NCBI GenBank assembly: GCA_944349335.1
Contig: CALVMW010000001.1
Coordinates: 330,309-394,308 of the forward strand
Direction of reading: 5' to 3'
Length of the DNA: 64,000 nt
Source: an uncultured Bacilli bacterium
Lineage (GTDB): Bacteria; Bacillota_I; Bacilli_A; RFN20; CAG-288
The notes under the pieces were generated by a model. That model was not told the origin of the DNA. It worked only from the letters and a program-made list of their open reading frames with translations, and made no database searches. Of this stretch, positions 53,160 to 62,289 are shown piece by piece; the first letter of the stretch is position 1; each line of letters begins with the position of its first letter. The translations under genes were made by a program, and so were the position numbers.

Positions 53160-53225
53160 AGGCTTTATTCCTAATATCTACCTTTAATAAATAAGAAGAA
53201 GTATAATTAGAATGTTATAAACATT

Positions 53226-56000
53226 ATGAACAATAAAGAGATATTATTAAACAATTTAGATAAGAAAAAATATGCTTTTAAAATAACTAGAGAGATTATA
53301 TATCCTCTACTTGCGATATTAATTCCTCTAATAATCTGTTATTTTTTATTTAAAACTAATAATTTTCACCCTTTCAAAGATGATGGAAATACAGTTTTAA
53401 TGATCGATGCTCAAGGTCAATACATCGCTTACTTTCGCTACTTTAAAACTTTACTTGAAGAAGGGGATAGTTTTTTATACACGTTATCGAAAACTTTCGG
53501 AGGAAACTTTTTATCTTTATATACTTACTATCTATCATCTCCCTTTAATTTCCTGATCGTTTTCTTTAGTTATGAAGACATACCTTTATTCTTTTTAATT
53601 ACAGCCGTTATCAAAATGCTTTTAGCTAGCCTATTTATGTATCTATTTTTAAGATTTATTAAAAAGAAAGTATCTTTATCCTATTTAATTTTCGCAATCT
53701 CTTATGGTTTATGTTCTTACTTTTTTGTCTATTTATTCTCTCCGATGTGGCTAGATGGAGTGATGATTTTACCTTTAGTTGCTTTAGGAATCTATAAATT
53801 AGTTAAAAAAGAGGATGTTCTTATTTATCCTTTATCTTTATGCTATGCCTTATTAACTTCCTGGTATATCGGTTTTATGATCTGTATCTTCTCGGTCTTT
53901 TTCTTCTTTGCAACTTATTATGCCTTTAGAAATAAAAAATCGCTTCTTCTTTCACATATCGATAAAAACCATCTGATCCTTCGCTTCTTTATTCTCTCAC
54001 TTTTAGGTGGATTATTAGCCTCACCATTATGGATAAGTGCTTTTTTACATTTTAGTGGCACCAAAGCTTCTGGATTCTCTTTTTCATATGATCAAGGCTT
54101 AACAATGAATCTAGAATCTATCTTCTCTTCTTTTTTAACTTATAATTATCAAAGTACAAGTTATATCTGTGAAACTTATCACTACATGGCAGCTTTCTCT
54201 TCTTTACCTGCCTTAGTTTTTGCTATCACCTTTTTCTTTTCAAAAGAAAGAAAACTCAATTATAGACTAAGCTATCTAATTCTCTTCTTAGCTTACCTTC
54301 TTTTAACTTCCTTAAGTGTCACTTACACTTTAATGCATGGAGGTTCTGCTCCTACTTGGTTCCCTACTAGATACTCTTTTATCTTCTCATTCTTAATATG
54401 TTTCTATGCTAGTGAAGGATTCTCTAGTTTAAAAAAGACGCCACTTTTAGCCTATCTCTTACCCTCTCTTGGCGGAGTATTAGTTTTATATTTAATAATC
54501 TTTGTCCCTGATTCACACGGAAACACTTATCCCTATTCATTAGCTCCTATTCTTATCTATTTTTCAACTATCTTCTTAGGTTTTATCGGTTCCTTACTCT
54601 ATAAACTAAAATTAAAAAAGGCTCCTGTAATCGTTTCTTCTTTCTCACTGATATTGTTAGGATCAGCAAGTTATTCTATCTATTTAGGAGAAGATAATAT
54701 TTTAAAAACTAATATTGAAGATAATAGTTATGTCACTCAAGAAGAATATTTAAAAGATTTAGCTTTCCAAAAAGATGTAGATACGATACAAGATTACGAT
54801 TCTTCTTTATATAGGATGGAAAACACTTTTATGAGGGAAGGTTCTTATAATGGAGCTGATAATGATCCGATGTTCTACTCCTATAATGGAATATCTCACT
54901 ATTCTTCAGTCGAAAAGAAAAATGTTATGGAATATCTAGAAAAGATTGGATTCTTCTACAATGGATTTAACGAAGGCTATGATGGTGGAAGTACAGTCAG
55001 TATGAATAGTTATTTAGGTATAAAATACTTAATAGATAACAATACTCAGAATGTTGTTCAATTCTTAGATTCCTTAACTGAATTACCTTTAACTTCAGAA
55101 AATAACATGTCTTTTTATGAAAACCAATACGCTCTTCCTCTAGCTTTTACAACTTCACCTAATGGAGCTACTTACATAGGTGAAGGTGTCTCTATAAATA
55201 ATGAAACTTATTGGTATAGTCATTTTGAATATCAAAATGAAATTTTTAAGGCGATGAGCGATCAAGTTATTGATGAAGAAGGAAATAAAAAAGATATATT
55301 TAAAAAGATTGATTATACAATCAATACTTCTTTTGGCACTACTTATCAAAAAGAAGGACAATATACCTATTTCACTAATAAAAATGATAATTCTACTGTC
55401 ACTTTTACTTTTACAATACCAGAAGAAGCCAAAGATAATAATCTCTATTTCATGTTTAAAGATAAAGATTCTGATCTTCGCATCTACTTAGATAATCGCT
55501 ACATAAATTGTATGTCATATTCACATGCTGGTATTAGAAGCTTTAAAGGCGAAGTAAACTCGACCCATACATTAAGAGTACAGATTCCTAAAGAGATCGA
55601 CCACTATCGTTTAGAACCTGAAATATATTATGAAGATCTTTCAATACTAAATGAATATGTAACTGCTATTAAAAAAGATAAAATAAGCAATTTGCATATT
55701 GAACATGAGGCTTTAAGCTATAAGATAACAGGGACCTTAAATCTTAATAATGATAATCGTTATCTTTTATTTACCTTACCTTTTGAAGAAAATATGAATA
55801 TTTATATCGATAATAAAAAGATAAACACCTTCACTCGCTTTAATATCTTCACCTCTTGCGATATAACTAACTTAAATAAAGGTGAACATAAAATCGAACT
55901 CATTATTAAAGATAATGGTCTAAATATCGGTTTAGTTTTATCAGCTTTAGCTATCGTCGGTTTAGTTTCTTATTCGATCTTCTTCTTTAGAAGAAAGTGA
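53226..56000 (+). CDS. yfhO: YfhO-family membrane glycosylation protein
   Basis: YfhO proteins are large multi-spanning proteins of the GT-C type; in Bacillus and Listeria YfhO works with the CsbB-type glycosyltransferase to glycosylate teichoic acids. The N-terminal DAQGQYIAYFRYFKTLLEEG and YLSSPFNFLIVFF are family hallmarks. About a dozen hydrophobic helices fill residues 25-490, followed by a long extracytoplasmic region and a final helix. 924 residues. TATAAT (53202-53207) lies 18 nt upstream of the ATG with no ribosome site. It overlaps the convergent GT2 gene by 39 nt. Confidence 0.9.
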   Translation: MNNKEILLNNLDKKKYAFKITREIIYPLLAILIPLIICYFLFKTNNFHPFKDDGNTVLMIDAQGQYIAYFRYFKTLLEEGDSFLYTLSKTFGGNFLSLYTYYLSSPFNFLIVFFSYEDIPLFFLITAVIKMLLASLFMYLFLRFIKKKVSLSYLIFAISYGLCSYFFVYLFSPMWLDGVMILPLVALGIYKLVKKEDVLIYPLSLCYALLTSWYIGFMICIFSVFFFFATYYAFRNKKSLLLSHIDKNHLILRFFILSLLGGLLASPLWISAFLHFSGTKASGFSFSYDQGLTMNLESIFSSFLTYNYQSTSYICETYHYMAAFSSLPALVFAITFFFSKERKLNYRLSYLILFLAYLLLTSLSVTYTLMHGGSAPTWFPTRYSFIFSFLICFYASEGFSSLKKTPLLAYLLPSLGGVLVLYLIIFVPDSHGNTYPYSLAPILIYFSTIFLGFIGSLLYKLKLKKAPVIVSSFSLILLGSASYSIYLGEDNILKTNIEDNSYVTQEEYLKDLAFQKDVDTIQDYDSSLYRMENTFMREGSYNGADNDPMFYSYNGISHYSSVEKKNVMEYLEKIGFFYNGFNEGYDGGSTVSMNSYLGIKYLIDNNTQNVVQFLDSLTELPLTSENNMSFYENQYALPLAFTTSPNGATYIGEGVSINNETYWYSHFEYQNEIFKAMSDQVIDEEGNKKDIFKKIDYTINTSFGTTYQKEGQYTYFTNKNDNSTVTFTFTIPEEAKDNNLYFMFKDKDSDLRIYLDNRYINCMSYSHAGIRSFKGEVNSTHTLRVQIPKEIDHYRLEPEIYYEDLSILNEYVTAIKKDKISNLHIEHEALSYKITGTLNLNNDNRYLLFTLPFEENMNIYIDNKKINTFTRFNIFTSCDITNLNKGEHKIELIIKDNGLNIGLVLSALAIVGLVSYSIFFFRRK

Positions 56001-56957
56001 TTTATCGCTCTGTTTTTTATCGCTATCAATAATAAAAAGCGGAAGATTACGCGTATTAATTAATATATTATGTAGATAAATAGCGATTATTCCAATAAAG
56101 AAAATTAGTATCGATATTCCTAAGAATATCGCACTCAATATCATAAAAGTAAAAATTAACTGATTATAATGAAAAACTCCATTTACCATAACTATATAAG
56201 TTATAAGCAAAGAAAGAAAAGCAAAGAAAAATAAGAAAGAAGAGATCGCACCAACTTTAATTGGAAGATATAAAGGATTTGCTGTTCCAGTAGAAATAAG
56301 ATTAAAGGCGTGAGTAAAAAGTTTAGAAAAGTTATATTTAGTCTTTCCAGCGCTTCTTTTTTGCCTAATAAAATCAATATAACAAGTCTTCATTCCTATA
56401 AAAGCCGCATCATTTAAAAAGAAACGATCTTTATTAGGAAAAGAGTTGATAAGAGCAACTGCTTTTTTAGATAATCCTCTAAAAGCATTAACATTTTCAG
56501 GAATAACTTTCTTACCTTCAATCTTATTGATGAAGCGATAAAACATACCTGCTGTCGTTCTTTTAAAATAGGTATCACTCTTTCTATCACCTCGATGAGG
56601 AGAGACAACATCATAACCTTCAGTAAATTTATTAACTATATCTTTAATGAGTTCAACTGGATCTTGTAAATCAACATCCATAGTTATGACATAATCGCTC
56701 TCACTAACGCTTAGACCTGCATAGATAGCTGGATTCTGTCCAAAATTTCTCGTAAGTGAAACCACTCTTACATCATCTCTTTTATAGTAGAGATTATCCA
56801 TAACTTGTCTCGTTTTATCTTTTGATCCATCATCTACTAATATAAAATCAAAAGTATAATCTTGAATATCCTTAATAACTTTATCGACCGCTTCAAAATA
56901 AAGAGGAAGAGATTCTTCTTCATTATAACAAGGTAAGATAATCGAGACAGTTTTCAT
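55962..56957 (-). CDS. GT2 glycosyltransferase, CsbB/GtrB-like
   Basis: It is expected to load undecaprenyl phosphate with a sugar for export. The GT-A domain has ILPCYNEEESL, VDDGSKDKT, TRNFGQNPAIYAGL and the DxD-type DVDLQDP, followed by the QKRSAGKTKYNFSKL loop of DPM/CsbB enzymes. Two C-terminal hydrophobic helices (about 230-250 and 265-295) anchor it. 331 residues. AGGAGG precedes the ATG. YfhO on the opposite strand is the expected partner that would transfer the lipid-linked sugar; a GtcA-like flippase is not seen. Confidence 0.9.
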   Translation of the reverse strand: MKTVSIILPCYNEEESLPLYFEAVDKVIKDIQDYTFDFILVDDGSKDKTRQVMDNLYYKRDDVRVVSLTRNFGQNPAIYAGLSVSESDYVITMDVDLQDPVELIKDIVNKFTEGYDVVSPHRGDRKSDTYFKRTTAGMFYRFINKIEGKKVIPENVNAFRGLSKKAVALINSFPNKDRFFLNDAAFIGMKTCYIDFIRQKRSAGKTKYNFSKLFTHAFNLISTGTANPLYLPIKVGAISSFLFFFAFLSLLITYIVMVNGVFHYNQLIFTFMILSAIFLGISILIFFIGIIAIYLHNILINTRNLPLFIIDSDKKQSDKSLSSKEEDRIRN

Positions 56958-56966
56958 AATTTCCTC

Positions 56967-58298
56967 CTAAATATTATCTAACAAAGTACTTTTCATCTTC
57001 TCAAGCTTTTCTTTTTCTCTATCAGAAACTATCTGTTGCTTAGGAAGTTTCAAAAGATCGATAAAGATAATAATTAAAACAGCTAAATTGATAAAAGTAC
57101 AAATATGAACTGAATCTTCTCCTAAAGCTTCGATAAAATATTTTCCACTTAAATAATGATAATAAGCGATTAAAGAAGAAACTTGCATCAAAGGAACTAA
57201 ATAATATTTCTTTTTTGAAACCAAGGCATAAACTAAAACTAAGACATCTAAAGGATAGAAATATCTCTCATGCATATGTGGTAAGAAGAAAGGACAAATA
57301 CCGATTAAAAAGATAGAGATTAACACAACATTTTTATCTGTTAAATCGATCTTTTTAAAATAAAGAACGGCTGTTAGCATACCTATCGCTAATAAAGCTG
57401 TCGCTGTCGCCATTATCGAAAAAGCAGTACTAGTATTAACAGCATTTTCACTACTTGTAAAATAATTAAATAAATGCCAAATAGAACCAGAGCCTAAAGT
57501 AAGATCGCTATATCCGCCTACTTGATCAACAATATAATTAAAAGGATTAGAAAAAGGTGCACCTAAAATATAAAAAGGAATAAAGGTAAGCATTAGAGCA
57601 GCAAAAGTAAAAACTAGCTGATATAACTTAGCTCTCCTTCGTAAAATCATATAAAAGACAGCAGGAGCAAAGAAAATAGCTTGCAATTTAACAGAGATAG
57701 CTAATCCCCAGATAAATAGAGCTAAAGAACCTTTATGTCTCATTAAAAAATAAATTGACCAAGCGAAACAACAAGTATAGAAAGAGTCACATTGTCCCCA
57801 CATGGCTGAATTTATTATTTGAACTGGTAAAAATAAAAAGACACCATATCCAATAGTTGCTAAATTTTTATTTTTACTTATTTTATAAACAATAAAGAAG
57901 ATCGCAACAGCTAAAAGAAGATCAAAAAAGAACATTACGCTCTTTAAATAATACATATAATATAAATAGTAACCAGAATTAGTAGTCAGATTGCCAAAAT
58001 CTGTTACATAGGGTCCCTTAGGAAGAAGAGTAAAAAGACCGATCATAAAAATATAAATAGGCGAATAATCAGCACTTATCTGCCACATATTATTAAAGCC
58101 GACTTTTTCAATATCATTCATCCAAGAGAAGACAATACCGACAATATCATTAGTCGGATACTTAACTATCGCATATCTTGCAACTAAAGCTAAAATAGTA
58201 GCAATAACTAAAATAAAAATCCAACTATGTTTATAAAACCATTGGAATCCAGAATCAGCCTTGCTATCAAGATAAACTCTTAATTCTTTTATTTTCAT
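56967..58298 (-). CDS. GT-C-type membrane glycosyltransferase-like protein
   Basis: A polytopic protein with about ten hydrophobic helices resembling the Gpi18/DUF2029 mannosyltransferase-like families: DYSPIYIFMIGLFTLLPKGP early, NSAMWGQCDSFYTCCFAWSI in the middle, and FLPHMHERYFYPLDVLVLVY near the end. Typical GT-C enzymes use lipid-linked sugars on the outer face. 443 residues. It lies 9 nt upstream of the GT2 gene, so both are one operon. Its extended -10 box is 9 nt from the ATG. Confidence 0.82.
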   Translation of the reverse strand: MKIKELRVYLDSKADSGFQWFYKHSWIFILVIATILALVARYAIVKYPTNDIVGIVFSWMNDIEKVGFNNMWQISADYSPIYIFMIGLFTLLPKGPYVTDFGNLTTNSGYYLYYMYYLKSVMFFFDLLLAVAIFFIVYKISKNKNLATIGYGVFLFLPVQIINSAMWGQCDSFYTCCFAWSIYFLMRHKGSLALFIWGLAISVKLQAIFFAPAVFYMILRRRAKLYQLVFTFAALMLTFIPFYILGAPFSNPFNYIVDQVGGYSDLTLGSGSIWHLFNYFTSSENAVNTSTAFSIMATATALLAIGMLTAVLYFKKIDLTDKNVVLISIFLIGICPFFLPHMHERYFYPLDVLVLVYALVSKKKYYLVPLMQVSSLIAYYHYLSGKYFIEALGEDSVHICTFINLAVLIIIFIDLLKLPKQQIVSDREKEKLEKMKSTLLDNI

Positions 58299-58307
58299 AA
58301 CAAAACT

Positions 58308-58316
58308 ATTCTATCA
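58308..58316 (-). promoter_or_regulatory. Extended -10 promoter of the GT-C/GT2 operon (predicted leaderless)
   Basis: On the minus strand TGA-TAGAAT (58316-58308) ends 9 nt before the ATG at 58298. No ribosome site lies between. Confidence 0.65.
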
Positions 58317-58338
58317 CGCTAAAGATAAAACTACTAAT

Positions 58339-58824
58339 CTAATTAGCAAAGTATTCTTTTATTAATTCTTTACCACCACTTTTAATTATCTGTTTTTCCT
58401 TTATAATCAGTGATTCATCAGCTAAAGCAGAAGCACAACGAATATCATGAGTTATTGTTATTAAAGTATTATTAGTTTTTGCATGAAGATAATTTAAATT
58501 ATTAACTAATTTAGATAAAAATTCATAATCTTGACCTACTGTCGGTTCATCTAATAAAACTACCTCAGGTTTACTTGCTAAAACACAAGCGATCGACAAT
58601 CTTCTTTTCTGTCCTTCTGATAAAGATTGAGGATGTCTTTCATAAAGATTTTTAAGTTCAAATAAAGAAGCGATCTCATTAGCATATTCTAAAGAATAAG
58701 CTGAATAACACAATTCTTTTGAGTGATGTTTTTTGTGGCAGTACATCTTGATTATATAAGGGATCAATTCTTTTTGCCAATTTTTTAACTCTTGAGGAAT
58801 TTTAGTTTTCATGTTGTTAATCAT
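58339..58824 (-). pseudogene. ABC transporter ATPase missing its N-terminal half
   Basis: The signature HPQSLSEGQKRRLSIACVLA, Walker B VVLLDEPTVGQD and the H-loop TITHD are intact and resemble ECF/cobalt-type ATPases (the EcfA group). The Walker A motif and Q-loop are missing: the frame starts only about 70 residues before the signature. No partner gene for an ECF transporter is nearby. It is most likely the 3' remnant of a lost gene. Confidence 0.78.
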
Positions 58825-58923
58825 AGTTACCTAAATAATCTATCATAGAAGTTAAACATAGTAAACAAAACAATTAACCATGATTAATAAATTATTTTTT
58901 TATTAGTAATTTCCCTCAACCTA

Positions 58924-58932
58924 TGTTATAAA
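58924..58932 (+). promoter_or_regulatory. Extended -10 promoter of the ZIP gene (predicted leaderless)
   Basis: TGT-TATAAA (58924-58932) ends 11 nt before the ATG at 58944, with no ribosome site between. Confidence 0.6.
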
Positions 58933-58943
58933 TATAAATAATT

Positions 58944-59741
58944 ATGAAAATATTATATTCTTTACTTATTTTACTTATCCCTTTCTTAGCAACAACTATC
59001 GGCTCTGCTTCCGTTATCTTCTTTAAAAAAGATAAGATGAATCCTAATATTGAAAAAATCTGTGAAGGATTAGCAGCAGGAGTCATGTTAGCAGCAGCTA
59101 TTTTCGGTTTACTGATGCCGGCTTTAGAATATGAAGTAAGTTATATGCCTAATATTCTTTTAGTCATCCTCGCTTTTATTTTAGGAGTTATCTTACTTTT
59201 AGTGATCGATCACCTTGTTCCTCACTTCCACATAGAAGGTAATTATGATGAAGGTCCTCAATCACACATATCAAAAATGAATAAAATGTTTTTAGCAGTT
59301 TTGATTCACAATATCCCAGAAGGCCTCTCAGTCGGTATCGCTTTAGGTTTGGCTTTAAATCAGATAACTACTGATAACATAACTATCGCTGCTTTCGCTT
59401 CTACTCTTTCTTTATCTATCGGAATAGCTATTCAAAATATTCCAGAAGGAGCTGTTGTCTCTTTACCGATAAAAGCTAGTACAGGTTCCCGTAAAAAAGG
59501 ATTCTTATTTGGATTTTTATCAGGTGCAGTCGAACCGATTTTCGGAGTTATAGGCTTACTTCTCGCTTTCTATATCGAATCTCTCATGCCCTGGGCTTTA
59601 GCTTTAGCAGCGGGTGCAATGTTTTATGTCACTATCGAAGACTTGATACCTAATGCTGTTGAAAATAGTAAGCATCACCTAGGAATTATTTCCTTTATTG
59701 TTGGCTTTTTATTGATGATGTCATTAGATTATCTTTTATAA
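58944..59741 (+). CDS. ZIP-family metal transporter (ZupT/GufA-like)
   Basis: ZIP proteins import zinc or other divalent metals. The two paired metal-binding helices are HNIPEGLSVGIALGLAL and QNIPEGAVVSLPI; the first has His at its start and the second Gln-Asn. Eight hydrophobic helices fit, with a His-rich loop (DHLVPHFHIEG) before helix 4. 265 residues, complete. It stands alone with a shared terminator downstream. Confidence 0.93.
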   Translation: MKILYSLLILLIPFLATTIGSASVIFFKKDKMNPNIEKICEGLAAGVMLAAAIFGLLMPALEYEVSYMPNILLVILAFILGVILLLVIDHLVPHFHIEGNYDEGPQSHISKMNKMFLAVLIHNIPEGLSVGIALGLALNQITTDNITIAAFASTLSLSIGIAIQNIPEGAVVSLPIKASTGSRKKGFLFGFLSGAVEPIFGVIGLLLAFYIESLMPWALALAAGAMFYVTIEDLIPNAVENSKHHLGIISFIVGFLLMMSLDYLL

Positions 59742-59746
59742 AATAT

Positions 59747-59785
59747 AAAAAAAGCTTCTCATATTGATAATGAGAAGCTTTTTTT
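59747..59785. terminator. Bidirectional terminator between ZIP gene and collagen-like gene 3
   Basis: An 11-bp perfect stem, AAGCTTCTCAT (59752-59762) with ATGAGAAGCTT (59770-59780), flanked by A- and T-runs. Confidence 0.92.
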
Positions 59786-59804
59786 AGTTTAAATCAACTA
59801 ACTA

Positions 59805-61355
59805 TTATTCGATGACTATTTCGCCAGATTCAATATAAGAATTAACTAAATCAACGACAGATTCATCGATCTCATAAAGGGTATTGAAACTTCCTTCAAT
59901 AGTATTGTTAGAGATAGTAACATCAGTGAAAGTAGTATCAGTATTGCCAGAGATAGTTATATCGCCATGGAATCTAACTAAGTAGTTACCCATAACACCA
60001 GATAATGTGTTATTTCTAATAGTAACATTACTAAGAGGTCCACCGACAGTTATACCATTAAGACCATAAGTATAGTTGAATGTATTATTCTCAACAAGAA
60101 CATTACGGACAACTTGTCCACTAGTAGCTGAGAAATTGATAGGACGACCAAAAGTTGAATTTCTAATGACGATATCACCAGTATTGTTGCCGTTAACCCA
60201 GATAGCGTGATTCATATACTTACTAGAATGATTGTCAACGCTGAAGCTAACATTATCAATAACTAAATCACCTTCATAACCAGGTTGAATATGAACACCG
60301 ATATTTGTTCCACCATTATATTCACTATCGATAGTTAAATTCTTAAGAGTTAAATCGTTAGTACCAGAAAGGTTAAAGACATTAACATTACTACCAGAGA
60401 GTGTAGTTTCAGGAATAACCATAGTGGCACCATGACCATCAATAGCAACACCACTAGGGACAGATAAAGTAGAAGTTACTTCATAAATAGCTCCTTCTTC
60501 AAGATAGATAGTATCGCCTTCTTTAGCACTAGTAAGAGCATCACCTAATTCTTCAGAAGAAATAGTTTCAGCAAACTCAGCAAGAACAACATAACCGCCT
60601 TCAACCATTTCAGTTGTATAGCTATAGCTTAATGTAGTCTCATCATAAGTTGCAGTAACTTCTTCACCGTTAAGTGTTAAAGAAGCTAAAGTGTAACCTT
60701 CATCAGGATAAGCGGTGAAAGTGATCTCTTCACCGACTAAAGCAGAACCGATGCTAGGTAAAACATAGCCGTTTTCACTAGGTAAGATAGTATTAGAATA
60801 AGCAGTTAAACCTTCATCACCTTTTTCACCAGTATCACCTTTATCGCCTTTGAGATTACCGATATATCTCCAGTTATTAGATTCATCTTTTGTGAAGATA
60901 TCACCGGTAACATCATTTAAATATAAGTCTCCGACTTCACCGATTGTGTCTTCTGGATCAGTAGAACCAACTAACCAAGTAGCTCCATCTTTTCCATCTG
61001 TTCCATCAACTCCATCTAAGCCATCACTTCCATCATTTCCATCTGTTCCAGGAAGTCCATCTTCTCCTTTAATGTTACCGATAAGTGTCCAGCCAGATTC
61101 AGTCTTAGCATAGATATCATATGTATCTGTATTTAAGTAAAGATCTCCAATAGCACCTAAATCAGCACTAGGATCAGAAGAACCGAATAACCAAGTAGCA
61201 CCATCGACACCATTTAAACCATCAGCGCCGTTTTGACCATTTTGTCCAGCAGGACCAGTTGGACCAGTGATAGGATCAGTAGTAGTATCAGCACAAGAAG
61301 CTAAAGTGAGGACAGAAGCTAAGGAAATAATCGACATCAATATTTTTTTCTTCAT
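59805..61355 (-). CDS. Collagen-like lipoprotein 3 with beta-helix domain
   Basis: Lipobox LASC (Cys 21) is followed by TDPITGPTGPAGQNGQNGAD and two W-G-GDLYL modules joined by collagen-like stretches, as in the proteins at 45472 and 48062. An InlB-like beta domain (VGEEITFTAYPDEGYTLASL) comes next. The rest (about 265-500) is a right-handed parallel beta-helix: repeated N-x-T/S-(L/I/V)-x-N/D strands such as NVTIRNNTLSG and DVTISNNTIEGSFN, the fold of polysaccharide lyases and phage tailspikes. No catalytic residues can be assigned. 516 residues. The promoter region shares the GCTTTCATAGTAT segment with those of the other two genes. Confidence 0.88.
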   Translation of the reverse strand: MKKKILMSIISLASVLTLASCADTTTDPITGPTGPAGQNGQNGADGLNGVDGATWLFGSSDPSADLGAIGDLYLNTDTYDIYAKTESGWTLIGNIKGEDGLPGTDGNDGSDGLDGVDGTDGKDGATWLVGSTDPEDTIGEVGDLYLNDVTGDIFTKDESNNWRYIGNLKGDKGDTGEKGDEGLTAYSNTILPSENGYVLPSIGSALVGEEITFTAYPDEGYTLASLTLNGEEVTATYDETTLSYSYTTEMVEGGYVVLAEFAETISSEELGDALTSAKEGDTIYLEEGAIYEVTSTLSVPSGVAIDGHGATMVIPETTLSGSNVNVFNLSGTNDLTLKNLTIDSEYNGGTNIGVHIQPGYEGDLVIDNVSFSVDNHSSKYMNHAIWVNGNNTGDIVIRNSTFGRPINFSATSGQVVRNVLVENNTFNYTYGLNGITVGGPLSNVTIRNNTLSGVMGNYLVRFHGDITISGNTDTTFTDVTISNNTIEGSFNTLYEIDESVVDLVNSYIESGEIVIE

Positions 61356-61457
61356 GAATAAAAATATCCTCCAGTTACAACAATACTATGAAAGCACATT
61401 CAATGAAAAAAAACAAGTATATTTTAGGGATTTTTTCACCTATAGTGAAATGTTTTC

Positions 61458-61490
61458 AAAAAAAAGAAGGTAGGAATTCCTACCCTCTTT
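61458..61490 (-). terminator. Terminator of the adhE-kinase operon
   Basis: GGTAGGAATTCCTACC (61469-61484) is an inverted repeat, extended by flanking purines, followed on the minus strand by T8-9. Confidence 0.88.
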
Positions 61491-61500
61491 CTCTTGATTT

Positions 61501-62274
61501 TTAGATGTATTCAGCGACGTTAATATTATCCATGAGCATCTGTCTAAGGTCAGGATCTGTCGTAGTTGCTAACTTAGTAGCAGAGACAACAGAAATCCAT
61601 TCTTGGACATACTCAAGAGCGATCTTACTCTTGCGGCAGAACTCTTTAAGATAGACATTAGCGCCCTTCTCATCACCTGATAATAAGAATAAGAGATAAG
61701 TCATAGCGGCATCAGCAGAAGAGTTACCTCTTGTGCAGTGAGCCCAGTCTAAAACGTAAGGTTTTCCATCATGGATGATGATATTGTGAGGAGCTAAATC
61801 GCCATGGCAGACTTTGACGTGGTTAGGCATCTTTTCTAAACGGATATGAAGTTCATAACGAGTAGAAGTATCTAAACCAGAATCAGAGATATAAGCGTTG
61901 AGTTTATCTTTTAATTTAGGAAGTTTAAGGTTAGAAGAGAGGTGATTTAAAAGATCTAACTGAACATCTACTAAAAGGGAGATGTACTTTCTTTCATCTT
62001 TCGGATTCTCAGCGATGAGCTCTTTTAAAGTTTTACCAGTGATCTCTTCACTAGCTAAAGCCCAATCATCACCGACAGGAGTAACAGAATAAACTTTAGG
62101 GACATTGAAGCCAGATTCTAATGCGTACTGCTGAATCATCGCTTCTCTTAAAACATCAGAACCAGAATAGAATTTACCGTCAAAAAGTTTTGTGATAACT
62201 CCATCTTTGCGATAGATCTGTTTGTTGTGATGGGTGAGGATGAGTTCGCCAAAATCTTTAACTGTATTTGCCAT
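61501..62274 (-). CDS. APH/choline-kinase-like phosphotransferase
   Basis: The kinase-like fold is shown by VCHGDLAPHNIIIHDGKPYV, the Brenner motif HGDxxxxN with catalytic Asp, and LDWAHCTRGNSSADAAMTYL, the metal-binding D. An N-lobe with VITKLFDGKF precedes. 257 residues. It probably phosphorylates a small hydroxylated compound; resistance function is not implied. I use the ATG at 62274, 7 nt after AAGGAG, rather than the one at 62280, which is too close to it. It follows adhE by 15 nt and is in the same operon. Confidence 0.88.
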   Translation of the reverse strand: MANTVKDFGELILTHHNKQIYRKDGVITKLFDGKFYSGSDVLREAMIQQYALESGFNVPKVYSVTPVGDDWALASEEITGKTLKELIAENPKDERKYISLLVDVQLDLLNHLSSNLKLPKLKDKLNAYISDSGLDTSTRYELHIRLEKMPNHVKVCHGDLAPHNIIIHDGKPYVLDWAHCTRGNSSADAAMTYLLFLLSGDEKGANVYLKEFCRKSKIALEYVQEWISVVSATKLATTTDPDLRQMLMDNINVAEYI

Positions 62275-62289
62275 AATCATTCTCCTTTA

